Below, in pieces: positions 26,242-36,436 of a DNA stretch of 64,000 bases (position 1 is the stretch's first letter; every line of letters begins with the position of its first letter). The stretch spans positions 1 through 64,000 of the forward strand of contig CAJXRF010000013.1 of assembly GCA_913058575.1 (NCBI GenBank). Reading direction: 5' to 3'. The DNA comes from an uncultured Bermanella sp. Lineage in GTDB: Bacteria > Pseudomonadota > Gammaproteobacteria > Pseudomonadales > Oceanobacteraceae. A model generated the notes under the pieces. It worked only from the letters and a program-made list of their open reading frames with translations, ran no database searches and was not told the DNA's origin. The translations under genes and the position numbers were made by a program.

Positions 26242-27252
26242 CTAGAGTTGTGGCATACCATTCACCTGTAGCAAACGATTGGGTTTCACCAAACCGCCTG
26301 CTTTAAGCTCTGCTAATCCCAGTAAGAAGTCATATTTGGCCCCTTGTGGAAAATCGCGAACGCGCAATTGTACCTGAGCAAGAGATAACCCGCTAGCCTC
26401 GTGTAAGCCATTATTAGCAAGGTCTTGGTTAGTTAATGTGATCGGTCGGCCATAGGTGATGTCATCGGCCTGACTCATATTCACATATATAATAGGCACA
26501 CCCTCTATTGCGGTGTAAGAGGCCAGCAAACGGTCGTCTAACGGCGCGTAGTCGCCACTCTCAGCGGCCTCGCGCATGGTTTCTAGCTCTTCAAGAGTGA
26601 CCATCATTTCCTGACTGTAAGGCCCAGCACCTAAACGACGCAGTACAGCCACATAACCTAATGTGCCTAACGCTTTACTAATATCTTCTGCAAGACTACG
26701 TATATAGGTTCCCTTGGATACGGTCACATCAAGCTCTAGCCAATCAGAACCAAAGTCGATTAAAGAAAGCTTATGAATGGTAACTTGACGAGCTTTTTTC
26801 TTAATGTCGTATTCAATACCCTTACGGGCCAGCTCGTATAATTTACGGCCATCCACTTTCAAGGCACTGTACATGGGAGGAATCTGGGTGATTTCACCTC
26901 TAAACTGGGCAAGAACCGCTTCTATATCGGAGGCGTTGAAATCAGGAATATCGCAAGTACCTAGGGTATCGCCTTCCACATCAGCAGTAGAGCGAGATTC
27001 GCCTAGCTGAACTCGGGTGGTATAACGCTTATCACTGTCTAACAGGCCTTGACTAAATTTAGTTGCACCTCCCAAACAAATAGGCAATACACCCGTGGCG
27101 ATAGGGTCAAGAGCCCCTGTGTGACCCGCTTTGGCAGCACCATATAAGTGTTTTACTTTCTGTAAAACACGGTTTGAGGTCATGCCTGGCGGTTTATCTA
27201 TTACTAAAATGCCGCTAATTTGCCGACCTTTCTTAACTCTGTTTGTAGCCAC
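26242..27252 (-). CDS. truB: tRNA pseudouridine-55 synthase
   Basis: 336 aa. It makes pseudouridine 55 in the T-loop of tRNAs. The catalytic motif GHTGALDPIATGVLP near residue 45 contains the aspartate; MYSALKVDGRKLYELAR and VSKGTYIRSLAEDI are further family motifs, and a PUA-like C-terminal domain follows. The GTG start shares one base with the rbfA stop (TAGTG), so translation is coupled. Confidence 0.97.
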   Translation of the reverse strand: MATNRVKKGRQISGILVIDKPPGMTSNRVLQKVKHLYGAAKAGHTGALDPIATGVLPICLGGATKFSQGLLDSDKRYTTRVQLGESRSTADVEGDTLGTCDIPDFNASDIEAVLAQFRGEITQIPPMYSALKVDGRKLYELARKGIEYDIKKKARQVTIHKLSLIDFGSDWLELDVTVSKGTYIRSLAEDISKALGTLGYVAVLRRLGAGPYSQEMMVTLEELETMREAAESGDYAPLDDRLLASYTAIEGVPIIYVNMSQADDITYGRPITLTNQDLANNGLHEASGLSLAQVQLRVRDFPQGAKYDFLLGLAELKAGGLVKPNRLLQVNGMPQL

Positions 27253-27653
27253 TACTTCTCGTCTTCGTCATGATTATGAGCACTGTCTTCGCTCATAGCT
27301 TTATTGATCAGGTTCGTTAACTTGTGTCCACGCTCTAGGGATATGTCATAGTGGAAACGAGGCAGTGGCACAATACGCGTGGTCATCACACGGGCCAATT
27401 CGGTTCGCAAGTACCCAGCCATATCGTTGAGAACTTTTTCGGTTTCTTTAATAGTGGGCGCATCAGCATCCACCATGCCTGGCTTCATCACTGTGAAGTA
27501 AATATCTGCATAGCCTAGATCACTGGCCACTTTAACCGCGTTCAAGGTAACAATGCCCAAACGGGGATCTTTCACTTGAAATTGAAGCATTTCAGCTAGG
27601 TCGCGCTTAATGGATGAACCCAAACGCTGAGTACGACTGTATTCTTTAGCCAT
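27252..27653 (-). CDS. rbfA: 30S ribosome-binding factor A
   Basis: 133 aa KH-like protein needed for late 30S maturation and growth in the cold. RTQRLGSSIKRDLAEMLQ, KDPRLGIVTLNAVKVASDL and YLRTELARVMTTRIVPLPRF are typical. The acidic C-terminal tail (EDSAHNHDEDEK) is common in this clade. It lies 187 bp behind infB, after a hairpin. Confidence 0.97.
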   Translation of the reverse strand: MAKEYSRTQRLGSSIKRDLAEMLQFQVKDPRLGIVTLNAVKVASDLGYADIYFTVMKPGMVDADAPTIKETEKVLNDMAGYLRTELARVMTTRIVPLPRFHYDISLERGHKLTNLINKAMSEDSAHNHDEDEK

Positions 27654-27762
27654 TTTGATTTATCTCTGTAAAGGCAACCCTTGTAAATGCACACGCACTA
27701 CAAGGATAGATGGTCTGAACGAAAAACAAGGGACTTATTTTACTGTTCAACCGCAAAATAAT

Positions 27763-27790
27763 AAGCCGCCAGAGTAAACTGTGGCGGCTT
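27763..27790 (-). terminator. Hairpin between infB and rbfA
   Basis: aagccgcca (27763-27771) / tggcggctt (27782-27790), loop 10 nt. A moderate T-rich tract follows on the minus strand. It may reduce rather than end transcription into rbfA-truB-rpsO. Confidence 0.55.
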
Positions 27791-27840
27791 AGACTCTTAA
27801 CGAATTAAGAGTTGTTTACGCAATCAATATGATTGGAAAA

Positions 27841-30180
27841 TTAAAGAGTTCGAGCGATTTCACGCACTTCGAATACTTCAATTTGGTCACCCGCTTGTAC
27901 GTTATTGTAGTTCTTAACAGCAATACCACATTCGGTACCGATGCGAACTTCTTGTACATCGTCTTTAAAGCGACGCAGCGACTCAAGCTCACCTTCGTAA
28001 ATAACCACGTTGTCACGTAGCACACGAATTTTCTTGCTACGGTAGATCGTACCCTCTGTCACCATACAACCGGCCACATCACCAAACTTAGGCGAGCGGA
28101 ACACTTCACGTACCTGAGCAATACCGACAATTTCTTCACGCAATTCAGGAGACAATAGACCTGACATGGCTTGTTTAACATCGTCGATCAAATCGTAAAT
28201 GATGCTGTAGTAACGCAAGTCCATATCGTTCGTTTCGACCATACGCTTAGCGGCCACATCGGCACGCACGTTAAAGCCAAACAATACTGAACCTGTGGCA
28301 AATGCCAAACTAGCGTCAGTTTCGGTGATACCACCTACACCGCTAGATACGATACTGACACGCACTTCGTCCGTAGAAAGTTGCTCAAGAGAGCTGATTA
28401 AAGCTTCCAAAGAGCCACGCACATCGGTCTTAATAACGATATTAAGAACAGATGCTTCAGCTTCACCGTTCATGTTGAACAAGGCATCCAGCTTAGCTTT
28501 CTGCTGACGAGCCTGAATCAATTCTTTTTCTTTAACAAAGCGATGTTCAGCTAGTTCACGAGCACGCTTTTCGTTTTCGGCCACCATAAAGGTGTCACCG
28601 GCACCAGGAGGATTATCCAAACCTAGAATTTCTACAGGAATAGAAGGACCAGCTTTATCGATGGGCTTGCTGTTTTCATCAAGTAGCGCACGTACACGAC
28701 CGATAGAGGTACCCGCTAGTACATAATCGCCCTTGTTCAGCTCACCATTTTGAATCAATAGCGTAGCAACTGGACCGCGACCTTTATCAAGACGAGATTC
28801 AACCACCACACCACTAGCACCGCCAGTGGCCACTGCTGTTAATTCTAACAGTTCTGATTGCATCAATACTGCGTCTAATAATTCGTCAACGCCTTCACCT
28901 GTGTGAGCAGATACCGGCATAAACTGAACTTCACCACCCCAATCTTCTGGAATAACATCTTTAGCGGCTAATTCATTTTTAACGCGATCTGGATCTGCGC
29001 CTTCTTTATCCATTTTGTTAATGGCAATAACCAAAGGTACACCCGCTGCCTTAGCATGCTGAATGGCCTCTTCAGTTTGCGGCATCACGCCATCATCTGC
29101 CGCTACCACTAGAATGATAATATCGGTAGAAGAAGCACCACGAGCTCGCATAGCAGTAAATGCCGCGTGCCCAGGCGTATCTAGGAAGGTGATCATGCCT
29201 TTTTCAGTTTCTACGTGGTAAGCACCGATGTGCTGGGTAATACCACCTGATTCGCCGCTGGCCACTCGACTTTTACGAATGTAATCAAGTAAAGATGTCT
29301 TACCATGGTCAACGTGACCCATTACCGTCACAACCGGAGCACGAGTTGTTTTCTCAACATCGGTTTCCAGTTCAGCCATCAAGTAATCTTCAAGAGCCGA
29401 GTCACTTACTTGCTTATACGTGTGACCCATTTCTTCGATAACAAGAACGGCGGTATCCATGTCCAATACTTGGTTGATGGTGGCCATAACGCCCATTTTC
29501 ATCAACTCTTTGATCACTTCACCGGCCTTAACAGCCATGCCTTGTGCCAAATCAGCAACCGTAATGGTTTCGCCTTTTAACTCAACTTCACGAACAATTT
29601 TTTCGGTTGGTTGCGTAAAAGTGTGCTCGCCTTCATCACGACCACGACGGGCAACAGGAGCACCACGTCCACCACGGGCATTACGTCCGCCCTTACCGCC
29701 GCGGTTTTGATAACCACGAGTTTTTTCAGCATCTTTGTTACGGAATTCTTTTTTACGCTCTGGCTTATCAGCCGCTTTAGCTGGCGCAGCTTTATTTGGC
29801 GCAGCCTTAGCATCAGCTGTACGAGCCAAAGGTTTTTGGCCACTTGGCTTACGCTTTGGTGCCGCTGCTTTAGCGTCTTTTTTGTCTTCTTCTTTAACAA
29901 TCGGACGCTTTTTACGTACTTCAATGCTAACCGCTTTTTTACCGCCTGCAGAATTAATGACTGTAGTGGTTTTGCGCTTTAAAACAATTTTCTTCTTAGG
30001 CTCCGCGGCTTTTTCACCGTGGCTTTTCTTTAATGCACCCAATAAAACGACTTTTTGTTCGTCGTTTACCGAGTCATCTCCAGACTTATGAGGCAAGCCT
30101 GCTTCATTCATTTGCTCTAGCAATCGCTCTACAGGTGAACCCACTGCTGCTGCTAGTTGTTTTACCGTGACTTCTGCCAT
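27841..30180 (-). CDS. infB: Translation initiation factor IF-2
   Basis: 779 aa, about 110 shorter than E. coli's long form because the low-complexity N-terminal linker is short (lysine/alanine-rich, residues about 60-185). The N-terminal IF2N module ([21 protein letters not shown]) is present. G-domain motifs: [14 protein letters not shown] and INKMDK. Four C-terminal domains carry out fMet-tRNA binding and subunit joining. It is in the nusA operon, 27 bp behind nusA. Confidence 0.98.
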   Translation of the reverse strand: MAEVTVKQLAAAVGSPVERLLEQMNEAGLPHKSGDDSVNDEQKVVLLGALKKSHGEKAAEPKKKIVLKRKTTTVINSAGGKKAVSIEVRKKRPIVKEEDKKDAKAAAPKRKPSGQKPLARTADAKAAPNKAAPAKAADKPERKKEFRNKDAEKTRGYQNRGGKGGRNARGGRGAPVARRGRDEGEHTFTQPTEKIVREVELKGETITVADLAQGMAVKAGEVIKELMKMGVMATINQVLDMDTAVLVIEEMGHTYKQVSDSALEDYLMAELETDVEKTTRAPVVTVMGHVDHGKTSLLDYIRKSRVASGESGGITQHIGAYHVETEKGMITFLDTPGHAAFTAMRARGASSTDIIILVVAADDGVMPQTEEAIQHAKAAGVPLVIAINKMDKEGADPDRVKNELAAKDVIPEDWGGEVQFMPVSAHTGEGVDELLDAVLMQSELLELTAVATGGASGVVVESRLDKGRGPVATLLIQNGELNKGDYVLAGTSIGRVRALLDENSKPIDKAGPSIPVEILGLDNPPGAGDTFMVAENEKRARELAEHRFVKEKELIQARQQKAKLDALFNMNGEAEASVLNIVIKTDVRGSLEALISSLEQLSTDEVRVSIVSSGVGGITETDASLAFATGSVLFGFNVRADVAAKRMVETNDMDLRYYSIIYDLIDDVKQAMSGLLSPELREEIVGIAQVREVFRSPKFGDVAGCMVTEGTIYRSKKIRVLRDNVVIYEGELESLRRFKDDVQEVRIGTECGIAVKNYNNVQAGDQIEVFEVREIARTL

Positions 30181-30207
30181 TGATTCTTCTCCTCCGCCTA
30201 TCGCTGC

Positions 30208-31701
30208 CTATTCGGTTTCTTCAAACCAGGGCTTACGCGCGGTCATAATTAATTTAGCGGCCTTTTCTGCATCGATGTCTTCAATACCAACGATGTCATC
30301 TACGCCTTGCTCGGCTAAATCTTCCATTGTGCAGATGCCACGACTTGCCAACACTAAGGCCAAGTGTTGATCCATGCCTTCCATATTTAATAAATCTTCG
30401 GCCGGCTTGGCGTTTTCTAATTTCTCTTCTGTGGCAATCGCCTGCGTTAATAACAGATCCTTTGCTCGACCCTGTAATTCATCGACAATTTCTTCATCAA
30501 AACCGTCAATCTGCAACATTTCGTCACGTTCTACATAAGCCACTTCTTCTAACCCAGTGAAGCCTTCGTCAACCAATACAGTGGCGACATCTTCATCCAG
30601 ATCAAGCGCAGACATTAATTTCTCAACTAATGTGCCTTGCTCTTCTTGCTGTTTAGCACCAGCATCCTCTTCGGTCATTACGTTAATAGTCCAACCAGTA
30701 AGGTCAGAGGCCAGCTTAACGTTTTGACCACCACGACCAATGGCAATAGCCAGCTGATCATTCTCAACCGCTACATCCATCGAGTTAGTATCTTCATCCA
30801 TAACAATGGACGCTACTTCAGCTGGGGCTAAAGCATTGATCACCAATTGCGCTGGATTATCATCCCAAAGCACGATATCAACGCGCTCATTGCCCAACTC
30901 GTTAGTCACCGCTTGTACGCGTGAACCACGCATACCAACACAAGCACCAACAGGATCAATACGCTGATCGTTAGACTTAACAGCAATTTTTGCACGACTG
31001 CCCACATCTCGTGAAGCCGCTTTAATTTCAATGGTATCTTCAGTGATTTCAGGCACTTCAATACGGAATAACTCAACCAACATCTCATTGGCCGAACGAC
31101 TTAAAATAAGTTGTGGGCCACGATTCTCTGGGTTCACATCCATCAAAATAGAACGAACACGATCACCTATACGGAACACTTCACGTGCCACTAATTGATC
31201 ACGAGGCAGCAAACCTTCTGCGTTGTTACCAAGATCAACAATGATATTGTCACGCGTTACTTTTTTAACGGTTCCGTGAATTAACTCACCAACACGATCG
31301 ATGTAAGCACGAGTAATTTTTGCACGCTCGGCTTCACGCACTTTCTGCATGATAATTTGCTTAGCGGCTTGAGCAGCGATACGACCAAACTCTGGCGTGT
31401 CGATTTGCTCTTCGTGGGTATCACCTTCTTTTAAGTTGGTGTCGATGTCTGCCGCTTCTTGCATATTCAACTCAGAACCCAAGGCAGGCACTACATCGTT
31501 GCTTACAATCAACCAGCTACGAAAAGCTTCATAATCTCCAGTACGACGATCTATCGTCACACGAATTTCAGGCTCTTCATCTTCAAAACGTTTTTTTGCC
31601 GCTGCCGCTAAAGCTAATTCAATAGCTTCAAAAATAATTTCCTGCTCTACGCCTTTTTCGTTAGAGACAGCTTCGGCAACTAGCAGTATTTCCTTGCTCA
31701 T
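30208..31701 (-). CDS. nusA: Transcription termination/antitermination factor NusA
   Basis: 497 aa. N-terminal RNAP-binding domain, S1 domain (GTVKKVTRDNIIVDLGNNAEG), two KH domains (DPVGACVGMRGSRVQAV; AIGRGGQNVKLASDLTGW) and two C-terminal acidic repeats (residues about 365-420 and 440-495), as in E. coli. It modulates pausing, termination and antitermination. The operon leader before rimP contains a terminator-like hairpin, which fits known NusA feedback on this operon. Confidence 0.98.
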   Translation of the reverse strand: MSKEILLVAEAVSNEKGVEQEIIFEAIELALAAAAKKRFEDEEPEIRVTIDRRTGDYEAFRSWLIVSNDVVPALGSELNMQEAADIDTNLKEGDTHEEQIDTPEFGRIAAQAAKQIIMQKVREAERAKITRAYIDRVGELIHGTVKKVTRDNIIVDLGNNAEGLLPRDQLVAREVFRIGDRVRSILMDVNPENRGPQLILSRSANEMLVELFRIEVPEITEDTIEIKAASRDVGSRAKIAVKSNDQRIDPVGACVGMRGSRVQAVTNELGNERVDIVLWDDNPAQLVINALAPAEVASIVMDEDTNSMDVAVENDQLAIAIGRGGQNVKLASDLTGWTINVMTEEDAGAKQQEEQGTLVEKLMSALDLDEDVATVLVDEGFTGLEEVAYVERDEMLQIDGFDEEIVDELQGRAKDLLLTQAIATEEKLENAKPAEDLLNMEGMDQHLALVLASRGICTMEDLAEQGVDDIVGIEDIDAEKAAKLIMTARKPWFEETE

Positions 31702-31721
31702 GACGTTTGCCCTCTGTAGTC

Positions 31722-32192
31722 CTATTTATTCTTGTGATCTTGGAATATTAAGTTAGCTTTATCGATGGCATCAATTGGCAAGATATATTCATGTGTGTCT
31801 ACATGAACCACAATATCTTCACCGTCTTCAATGGCCACAAGCTTGCCTTTAAACTTACGACGCCCTTCAAAAGCGTAACGTAACTTCACATCAACAAACT
31901 CACCAACATAACGATTAAATTGCTCTACTGTGAAAATTGGACGATCCATTCCAGGTGAAGACACCTCAAGGTTATATTCACCACTAATGGGATCTTCCAC
32001 ATCCATTATTCCGCTCACTTGGCGACTCACCGTTGCACAATCGTCAACTGTGATGCCTTTTTCGGAATCAATATAGACACTAAGTACAGAGTCTTTTCCT
32101 TGTGAAAGGTATTCCACTCCCCAGAATTCAAAGCCCAAGGCCTCTACAACTGGTTTTAAAAGGTCTACTAACTGCTGTTCTTTACTGGCCAC
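31722..32192 (-). CDS. rimP: Ribosome maturation factor RimP
   Basis: 156 aa from the GTG at 32192, which has ggag 5 nt upstream; another GTG 6 nt earlier would overlap that site. Family motifs: [35 protein letters not shown] and [13 protein letters not shown]. It helps 30S assembly. First protein gene after the tRNAs and 21 bp ahead of nusA; a large hairpin with a T-run ends 18 nt before the start codon. Confidence 0.95.
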   Translation of the reverse strand: MASKEQQLVDLLKPVVEALGFEFWGVEYLSQGKDSVLSVYIDSEKGITVDDCATVSRQVSGIMDVEDPISGEYNLEVSSPGMDRPIFTVEQFNRYVGEFVDVKLRYAFEGRRKFKGKLVAIEDGEDIVVHVDTHEYILPIDAIDKANLIFQDHKNK

Positions 32193-32209
32193 ATTCACTC
32201 CACAGATAC

Positions 32210-32267
32210 AAAAATTGGGCTAAAGAACGACCCGGTTTCATTAACCAGACATTCGAGCCCAATTTTT
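32210..32267 (-). terminator. Terminator/attenuator-like hairpin in the rimP-nusA leader
   Basis: aaaaattgggct (32210-32221) and agcccaattttt (32256-32267) form a perfect 12-bp stem around a 34-nt loop, which itself contains ggtt/aacc. On the minus strand the closing arm ends in TTTTT, only about 10 nt before the rimP ribosome binding site. That is where an attenuator of the nusA operon would be expected. Confidence 0.7.
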
Positions 32268-32341
32268 AGTATTCGCCACAAAAAATTCAAACTTATCGCA
32301 GCTTCAAAAAATTGTTAAATGCTGATTGCTTTCGCACCAAC

Positions 32342-32401
32342 AAAAAACCCCTTATCGGAACCACTTTAAAAACCTCTTAAAGCAATCCCACCAGGGGTTT
32401 C
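32342..32401 (-). terminator. Candidate terminator after tRNA-fMet
   Basis: aaacccct (32345-32352) / aggggttt (32393-32400) closes a loop holding a nested ctttaa/ttaaag hairpin. The minus strand follows with six Ts. It probably ends the tRNA transcript while allowing partial read-through into rimP. The rest of the 32199-32505 gap shows no gene. Confidence 0.6.
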
Positions 32402-32505
32402 AATCATCAAACCAGCTAACTGGATTGGCATTCAATAAATGACTCAAAGCGATCATTTATTTCCTAAATACAGTCCTGCATACAGACTACTACTTAGTTA
32501 AAACT

Positions 32506-32582
<77 letters not shown>

Positions 32583-32673
32583 ATAATCAGCATATTATAG
32601 TGACATCCTGCTTTTTCAGCAAGCAAGGATAGCTACCTTTTATAGGTAATTGAAATACCCGAAGCTATACCTC

Positions 32674-32704
32674 AAAAAAAAGACCGCTGTTAGCAGTCTT
32701 TTTT
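32674..32704 (-). terminator. Terminator between tRNA-Leu and tRNA-fMet
   Basis: aaaagac (32678-32684) and gtctttt (32696-32702), extended by a G-T wobble and gc pairs, then eight Ts on the minus strand. Confidence 0.75.
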
Positions 32705-32724
32705 ACCTGTTTAACCAGGATTAT

Positions 32725-32811
32725 TGGTGCGGATGGGGAGACTCGAACTCCCACGCGCTTTCGCACACAGCGACCTCAACGCTGCCTGTCTACCAATTCC
32801 AGCACATCCGC
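32725..32811 (-). tRNA. tRNA-Leu (GAG)
   Basis: 87 nt on the minus strand, class II with a long variable arm. Starts GCGGATGTGCTGGAATTGG, anticodon loop TTGAGGT inside cagcg/cgctg, T-loop GTTCGAGTC, encoded CCA. It lies 11 nt after the secG stop, as E. coli leuU follows secG. Confidence 0.97.
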
Positions 32812-32822
32812 GAATTTAGTAC

Positions 32823-33170
32823 TTAGTCAATTACCGGCGCTTCAGAATCTGCAGGCACAAGGTCCAATACTGGCACTTCAGGTTCAGTCACCTGAACTTC
32901 TTGAACACTTGGCAAGCCTACATCTTCAATTCCCATGGCTTTTTCTTTAGCAAAGTAAGCTAAGGCGAAACTACTTAGGAAAAAAACCAATGCAAAAAAT
33001 GAAGTTGAACGGGTCAAGAAATTACCTGAACCACCACTACCAAATACAGTTTGCGAAGCACCGCCACCAAAACTTGCTCCAGCATCGGCACCCTTACCTT
33101 GCTGAATCAATACCAAGGCAATGATACCAATGGCTATTACGATGTGAACAATAACAATTATACTTTCCAT
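32823..33170 (-). CDS. secG: Protein translocase subunit SecG
   Basis: 115 aa. Helix 1 VIVHIVIAIGIIALVLIQQGKGADAG is split by the family motif QQGKGAD; then GASQTVFGSGGSGNFLTRST and helix 2 follow. The acidic C-terminal tail is typical of pseudomonad SecG. It helps SecYE-SecA export proteins across the inner membrane. 9 bp after tpiA. Confidence 0.96.
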   Translation of the reverse strand: MESIIVIVHIVIAIGIIALVLIQQGKGADAGASFGGGASQTVFGSGGSGNFLTRSTSFFALVFFLSSFALAYFAKEKAMGIEDVGLPSVQEVQVTEPEVPVLDLVPADSEAPVID

Positions 33171-33179
33171 AATCTTTGC

Positions 33180-33932
33180 CTAACTAGCTGCTTTACAGAT
33201 TTGAATAAAATCATTCGCGTTAAGGGATGCACCCCCTACTAACGCACCATCTACATCCGGCTTGGCAAATATATCCGCCGCATTACCGGGTTTCACACTG
33301 CCGCCATACAAGATTTGCATATTAGCCGCGATATTTTCATTTTCTTTTGCAAGCTGCGCTCTAATTGCAGCATGCATTTCTTGAGCTTGCTCTGGACTGG
33401 CAGTCTTTCCGGTACCAATCGCCCAAACAGGCTCATAAGCAATAACTGAATGAGCAAAACCACTCACACCAACCACATTCAATACCGCTTGAATCTGTTC
33501 ACTAATAATCGCTTCAGCCACACCCGACTCTCTTTGCTGCAAACTTTCACCTACACAAAGAATAGGAGTGACACCTGCTTTAAGTGCCTGCGCAAATTTA
33601 TCTGCCACAACACTATTGTTTTCAGAAAATATTTCACGGCGTTCGCTATGACCCACAATGACATATTTACAAGAAAAATCCTGCAGCATTTGGGCTGACA
33701 CTTCACCCGTATATGCACCTTGAGAATATTGACTCATATTCTGAGCCCCCCAGTTAAGAGGGGTAGATGCCAATAAACTTTTACATTGAAACAAATAAGG
33801 TGCTGTTGCAAAGACCGCAATGTCTAGGCTTTCACTTCCTTTCAAACCACGAGCCAATTGGCTTAACAAGGTTTGGTTTTCGGCTAAAGAGCCGTGCATT
33901 TTCCAGTTTCCTGCCACAAACTTGCGACGCAT
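33180..33932 (-). CDS. tpiA: Triosephosphate isomerase
   Basis: 250 aa. N-terminal FVAGNWKMHGS (Asn and Lys in the active site), HSERR with catalytic His, AYEPVWAIGTGKTAS with catalytic Glu, and YGGSVKPGNA phosphate loop. It interconverts DHAP and glyceraldehyde-3-phosphate. The place between glmM and secG is the pseudomonad-type arrangement (absent in E. coli). Confidence 0.97.
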   Translation of the reverse strand: MRRKFVAGNWKMHGSLAENQTLLSQLARGLKGSESLDIAVFATAPYLFQCKSLLASTPLNWGAQNMSQYSQGAYTGEVSAQMLQDFSCKYVIVGHSERREIFSENNSVVADKFAQALKAGVTPILCVGESLQQRESGVAEAIISEQIQAVLNVVGVSGFAHSVIAYEPVWAIGTGKTASPEQAQEMHAAIRAQLAKENENIAANMQILYGGSVKPGNAADIFAKPDVDGALVGGASLNANDFIQICKAAS

Positions 33933-34045
33933 ATTTATTCACCTACTACAGGAAGGGGGCGATATTACCTAAGAAGCCCCAAGCAAGCAAGCCATGGGGA
34001 CATATCTTGGCGCCACCTAACGCCCAAAAAAATCAATTTTTAAAT

Positions 34046-35374
34046 TTAGGCGGCGTTACTAACCACTTCCACCAAATGATCGACTAATTTACGAACCAAC
34101 TCTTCGTCTTCCCCTTCAACCATCACCCGCACAACAGGCTCTGTGCCAGACGGCCTTAATAATACCCGGCCACGCCCCGCTAACTCGCCCTCTACTTGAG
34201 CGACCGCTTTTTGAACTTGCTCGCAATTCACCACCGACTTATCGGTTACTTTCACATTCTTCATTATTTGAGGGAATTTGCTCATGCCTTGCTTAAACTC
34301 ATGAAGCTTTTGACCATGACTTAAAAGCGCTTTGAGCACCTGTAAAGCAGCAATGATTCCGTCACCTGTGGTGGTGGAGTTCAAACACAATAAGTGACCA
34401 GAGTTTTCACCACCTAACGCCCAATTACGCTCCTGAAGCTGCTGTAAAACATAGCGGTCTCCAACGTTGGCTCGCACAAATGGAATATTCAACTCTTTCA
34501 GCGCAAGCTCCATGCCCAAGTTGGTCATCAGTGTGCCCACTACGCCGCCCTGAAGCTCATCCAAATCCTGCTGATTTCGAGCAATCATAAAAATAAGTTC
34601 ATCACCATCGATAGCTTCACCTTTATGATCCACCATCATCACGCGGTCGCCATCGCCATCAAAAGCAATGCCTAAATCCGCTTCAAGCTCAACTACTTTG
34701 GCCTGTAAAGCCTCAGGAGACGTAGAACCCACCTGTTCATTAATATTCAGCCCATCAGGCTCATTACCTATGCTAAATACTTCAGCGCCTAACTCAGAAA
34801 ACACCGAAGGGGCAATTTGGTAAGTGGCGCCATGGGCGCAATCTAATACAATGCGCATGCCCTTAAGGCTCAAGCCGAACACTGTACTTTTACAGAATTC
34901 GATATACCTTCCGGCCGCATCAACAATCCTTTTAGCCTTACCCAGTCTATCGGACGCGACAATTTCCATAGGCACATCCATCAATGCTTCAATGGCATCC
35001 TCTGTTTCATCATCGAGCTTACTGCCATTGGCCGTAAAAAATTTTATTCCGTTATCATAATAAGGGTTATGAGAAGCACTGATCACAATGCCGGCATCGG
35101 CATGAAAGGTACGAGTTAAATAAGCAATTCCTGGCGTAGGCATGGGGCCCAGCAAGCCAACATCTACACCAGCAGCCGACAACCCTGCCTCTAACGCAGA
35201 TTCAAACATATAGCCTGATATCCGCGTATCTTTGCCAATCAAAATATGTCGCTTACCTTGACTGGCAAATACCTTTCCTGCAGCCCAGCCCAGCTTCATA
35301 ACAAATTCTGGTGTAATCGGGAACTCACCAACACGACCACGAATCCCATCCGTACCAAAATATTTACGATCCAT
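34046..35374 (-). CDS. glmM: Phosphoglucosamine mutase
   Basis: 442 aa from the ATG at 35374 (aagg 8 nt upstream), giving the canonical [13 protein letters not shown]; the open frame runs 19 codons further up. The phosphoserine motif [13 protein letters not shown] lies near residue 101, the metal site DGDGDR near 240 and the sugar-binding GGENSGH later. It converts glucosamine-6-P to glucosamine-1-P for peptidoglycan and LPS. It is downstream of folP. Confidence 0.97.
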   Translation of the reverse strand: MDRKYFGTDGIRGRVGEFPITPEFVMKLGWAAGKVFASQGKRHILIGKDTRISGYMFESALEAGLSAAGVDVGLLGPMPTPGIAYLTRTFHADAGIVISASHNPYYDNGIKFFTANGSKLDDETEDAIEALMDVPMEIVASDRLGKAKRIVDAAGRYIEFCKSTVFGLSLKGMRIVLDCAHGATYQIAPSVFSELGAEVFSIGNEPDGLNINEQVGSTSPEALQAKVVELEADLGIAFDGDGDRVMMVDHKGEAIDGDELIFMIARNQQDLDELQGGVVGTLMTNLGMELALKELNIPFVRANVGDRYVLQQLQERNWALGGENSGHLLCLNSTTTGDGIIAALQVLKALLSHGQKLHEFKQGMSKFPQIMKNVKVTDKSVVNCEQVQKAVAQVEGELAGRGRVLLRPSGTEPVVRVMVEGEDEELVRKLVDHLVEVVSNAA

Positions 35375-35498
35375 CTTTAATGCCTTCACTATCATTATTT
35401 TTATATCAGCAGTATTGCTGACACGTAGCAATTGAACAACGCCAAAGCGCTTAAAAATTCAACTACTCTTGTTTTTTAGTTTCAAAATAACTCAACAC

Positions 35499-36332
35499 CT
35501 ATTGCCAAGCTTTGGTTGCCTTAACAATCTCTAAAGCCTGCACAGTTTCTTTTACATCATGCACTCGAACAATATGCGCACCATTCATGGCTGCAATTAC
35601 CGCTGCCGCCACACTTCCCATAACTCGATCATCAACACCAGCACCGCCCAAGGCATCACCAATCATGCTCTTGCGCGACATACCCACCAATGTAGGAACA
35701 CCCAGTGTTTTAAATCTCTCTAATTTAGCTAATAACTGATAATTATGCTGTGCAGTTTTACCAAAACCGAAACCTGGATCAATTAATATTTGATCATTCT
35801 CTATCCCAACTTGATTACAAGCCTGAATTCGCTTCGCTAAAAATACATACACATCATCTAAAACACCCGCATAAGCTGGGTTTTTCTGCATATTACTTGG
35901 CTCGCCCTGCATGTGCATTAAACACACAGGCAAAGACATTTCCCTGGCTGTATCTAATGCACCCTCTCGCTGAAGAGCACGTACATCATTAAGCAAATGG
36001 GCCCCCGCTTTCTTAGCAGCCAGCATGACTTCTGGGCTACTGCTATCAACACTAATGCAAACATCTATGCTGTGACTCATTCTTTCCACAACAGGAATCA
36101 CTCTGTCCAATTCCTGCTGCAAAGTAACAGCCCCTGCTCCTGGGCGCGTAGACTCACCGCCCACATCAATAATAGCAGCGCCTTGAGAAACCATGGTTTC
36201 TGCTCGCAAAATTGCAGCATCCAACGTCGCAAACTTCCCCCCATCACTAAAGGAGTCTGGCGTAGTATTTAGAACCCCCATCACCTTAGTCGATGAGAGG
36301 TCTAAAGTTCGGTTACCACAGCGCAATTTCAT
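35499..36332 (-). CDS. folP: Dihydropteroate synthase
   Basis: 277 aa TIM barrel. MGVLNTTPDSFSDGGKF, IIDVGGESTRPGA, NDVRALQREG and DPGFGFGKTAQHN are the family signatures. It condenses p-aminobenzoate with hydroxymethyl-dihydropterin pyrophosphate in folate synthesis; sulfonamide target. It lies after ftsH, separated by a terminator, as in E. coli. Confidence 0.97.
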   Translation of the reverse strand: MKLRCGNRTLDLSSTKVMGVLNTTPDSFSDGGKFATLDAAILRAETMVSQGAAIIDVGGESTRPGAGAVTLQQELDRVIPVVERMSHSIDVCISVDSSSPEVMLAAKKAGAHLLNDVRALQREGALDTAREMSLPVCLMHMQGEPSNMQKNPAYAGVLDDVYVFLAKRIQACNQVGIENDQILIDPGFGFGKTAQHNYQLLAKLERFKTLGVPTLVGMSRKSMIGDALGGAGVDDRVMGSVAAAVIAAMNGAHIVRVHDVKETVQALEIVKATKAWQ

Positions 36333-36390
36333 AACAGTTTCATCTCTACACAGGGCTCATTATTTAACTACTATCCTATTTCAGACATAA

Positions 36391-36421
36391 AAAAAGGCAA
36401 TGCCAATGACATTGCCTTTTT
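36391..36421. terminator. ftsH terminator
   Basis: A 12-bp stem aaaaaggcaatg (36391-36402) / cattgccttttt (36410-36421) with a 7-nt loop, 16 bp after the ftsH stop. Flanking A and T runs allow either orientation. Confidence 0.88.
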
Positions 36422-36436
36422 ATTTTCTAGGATTAC

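Noticed and set aside
29305-30091. Plus-strand open frames opposite infB
   Set aside because: Shadows of the Lys/Ala-rich linker of IF-2 in reverse, without start signals.
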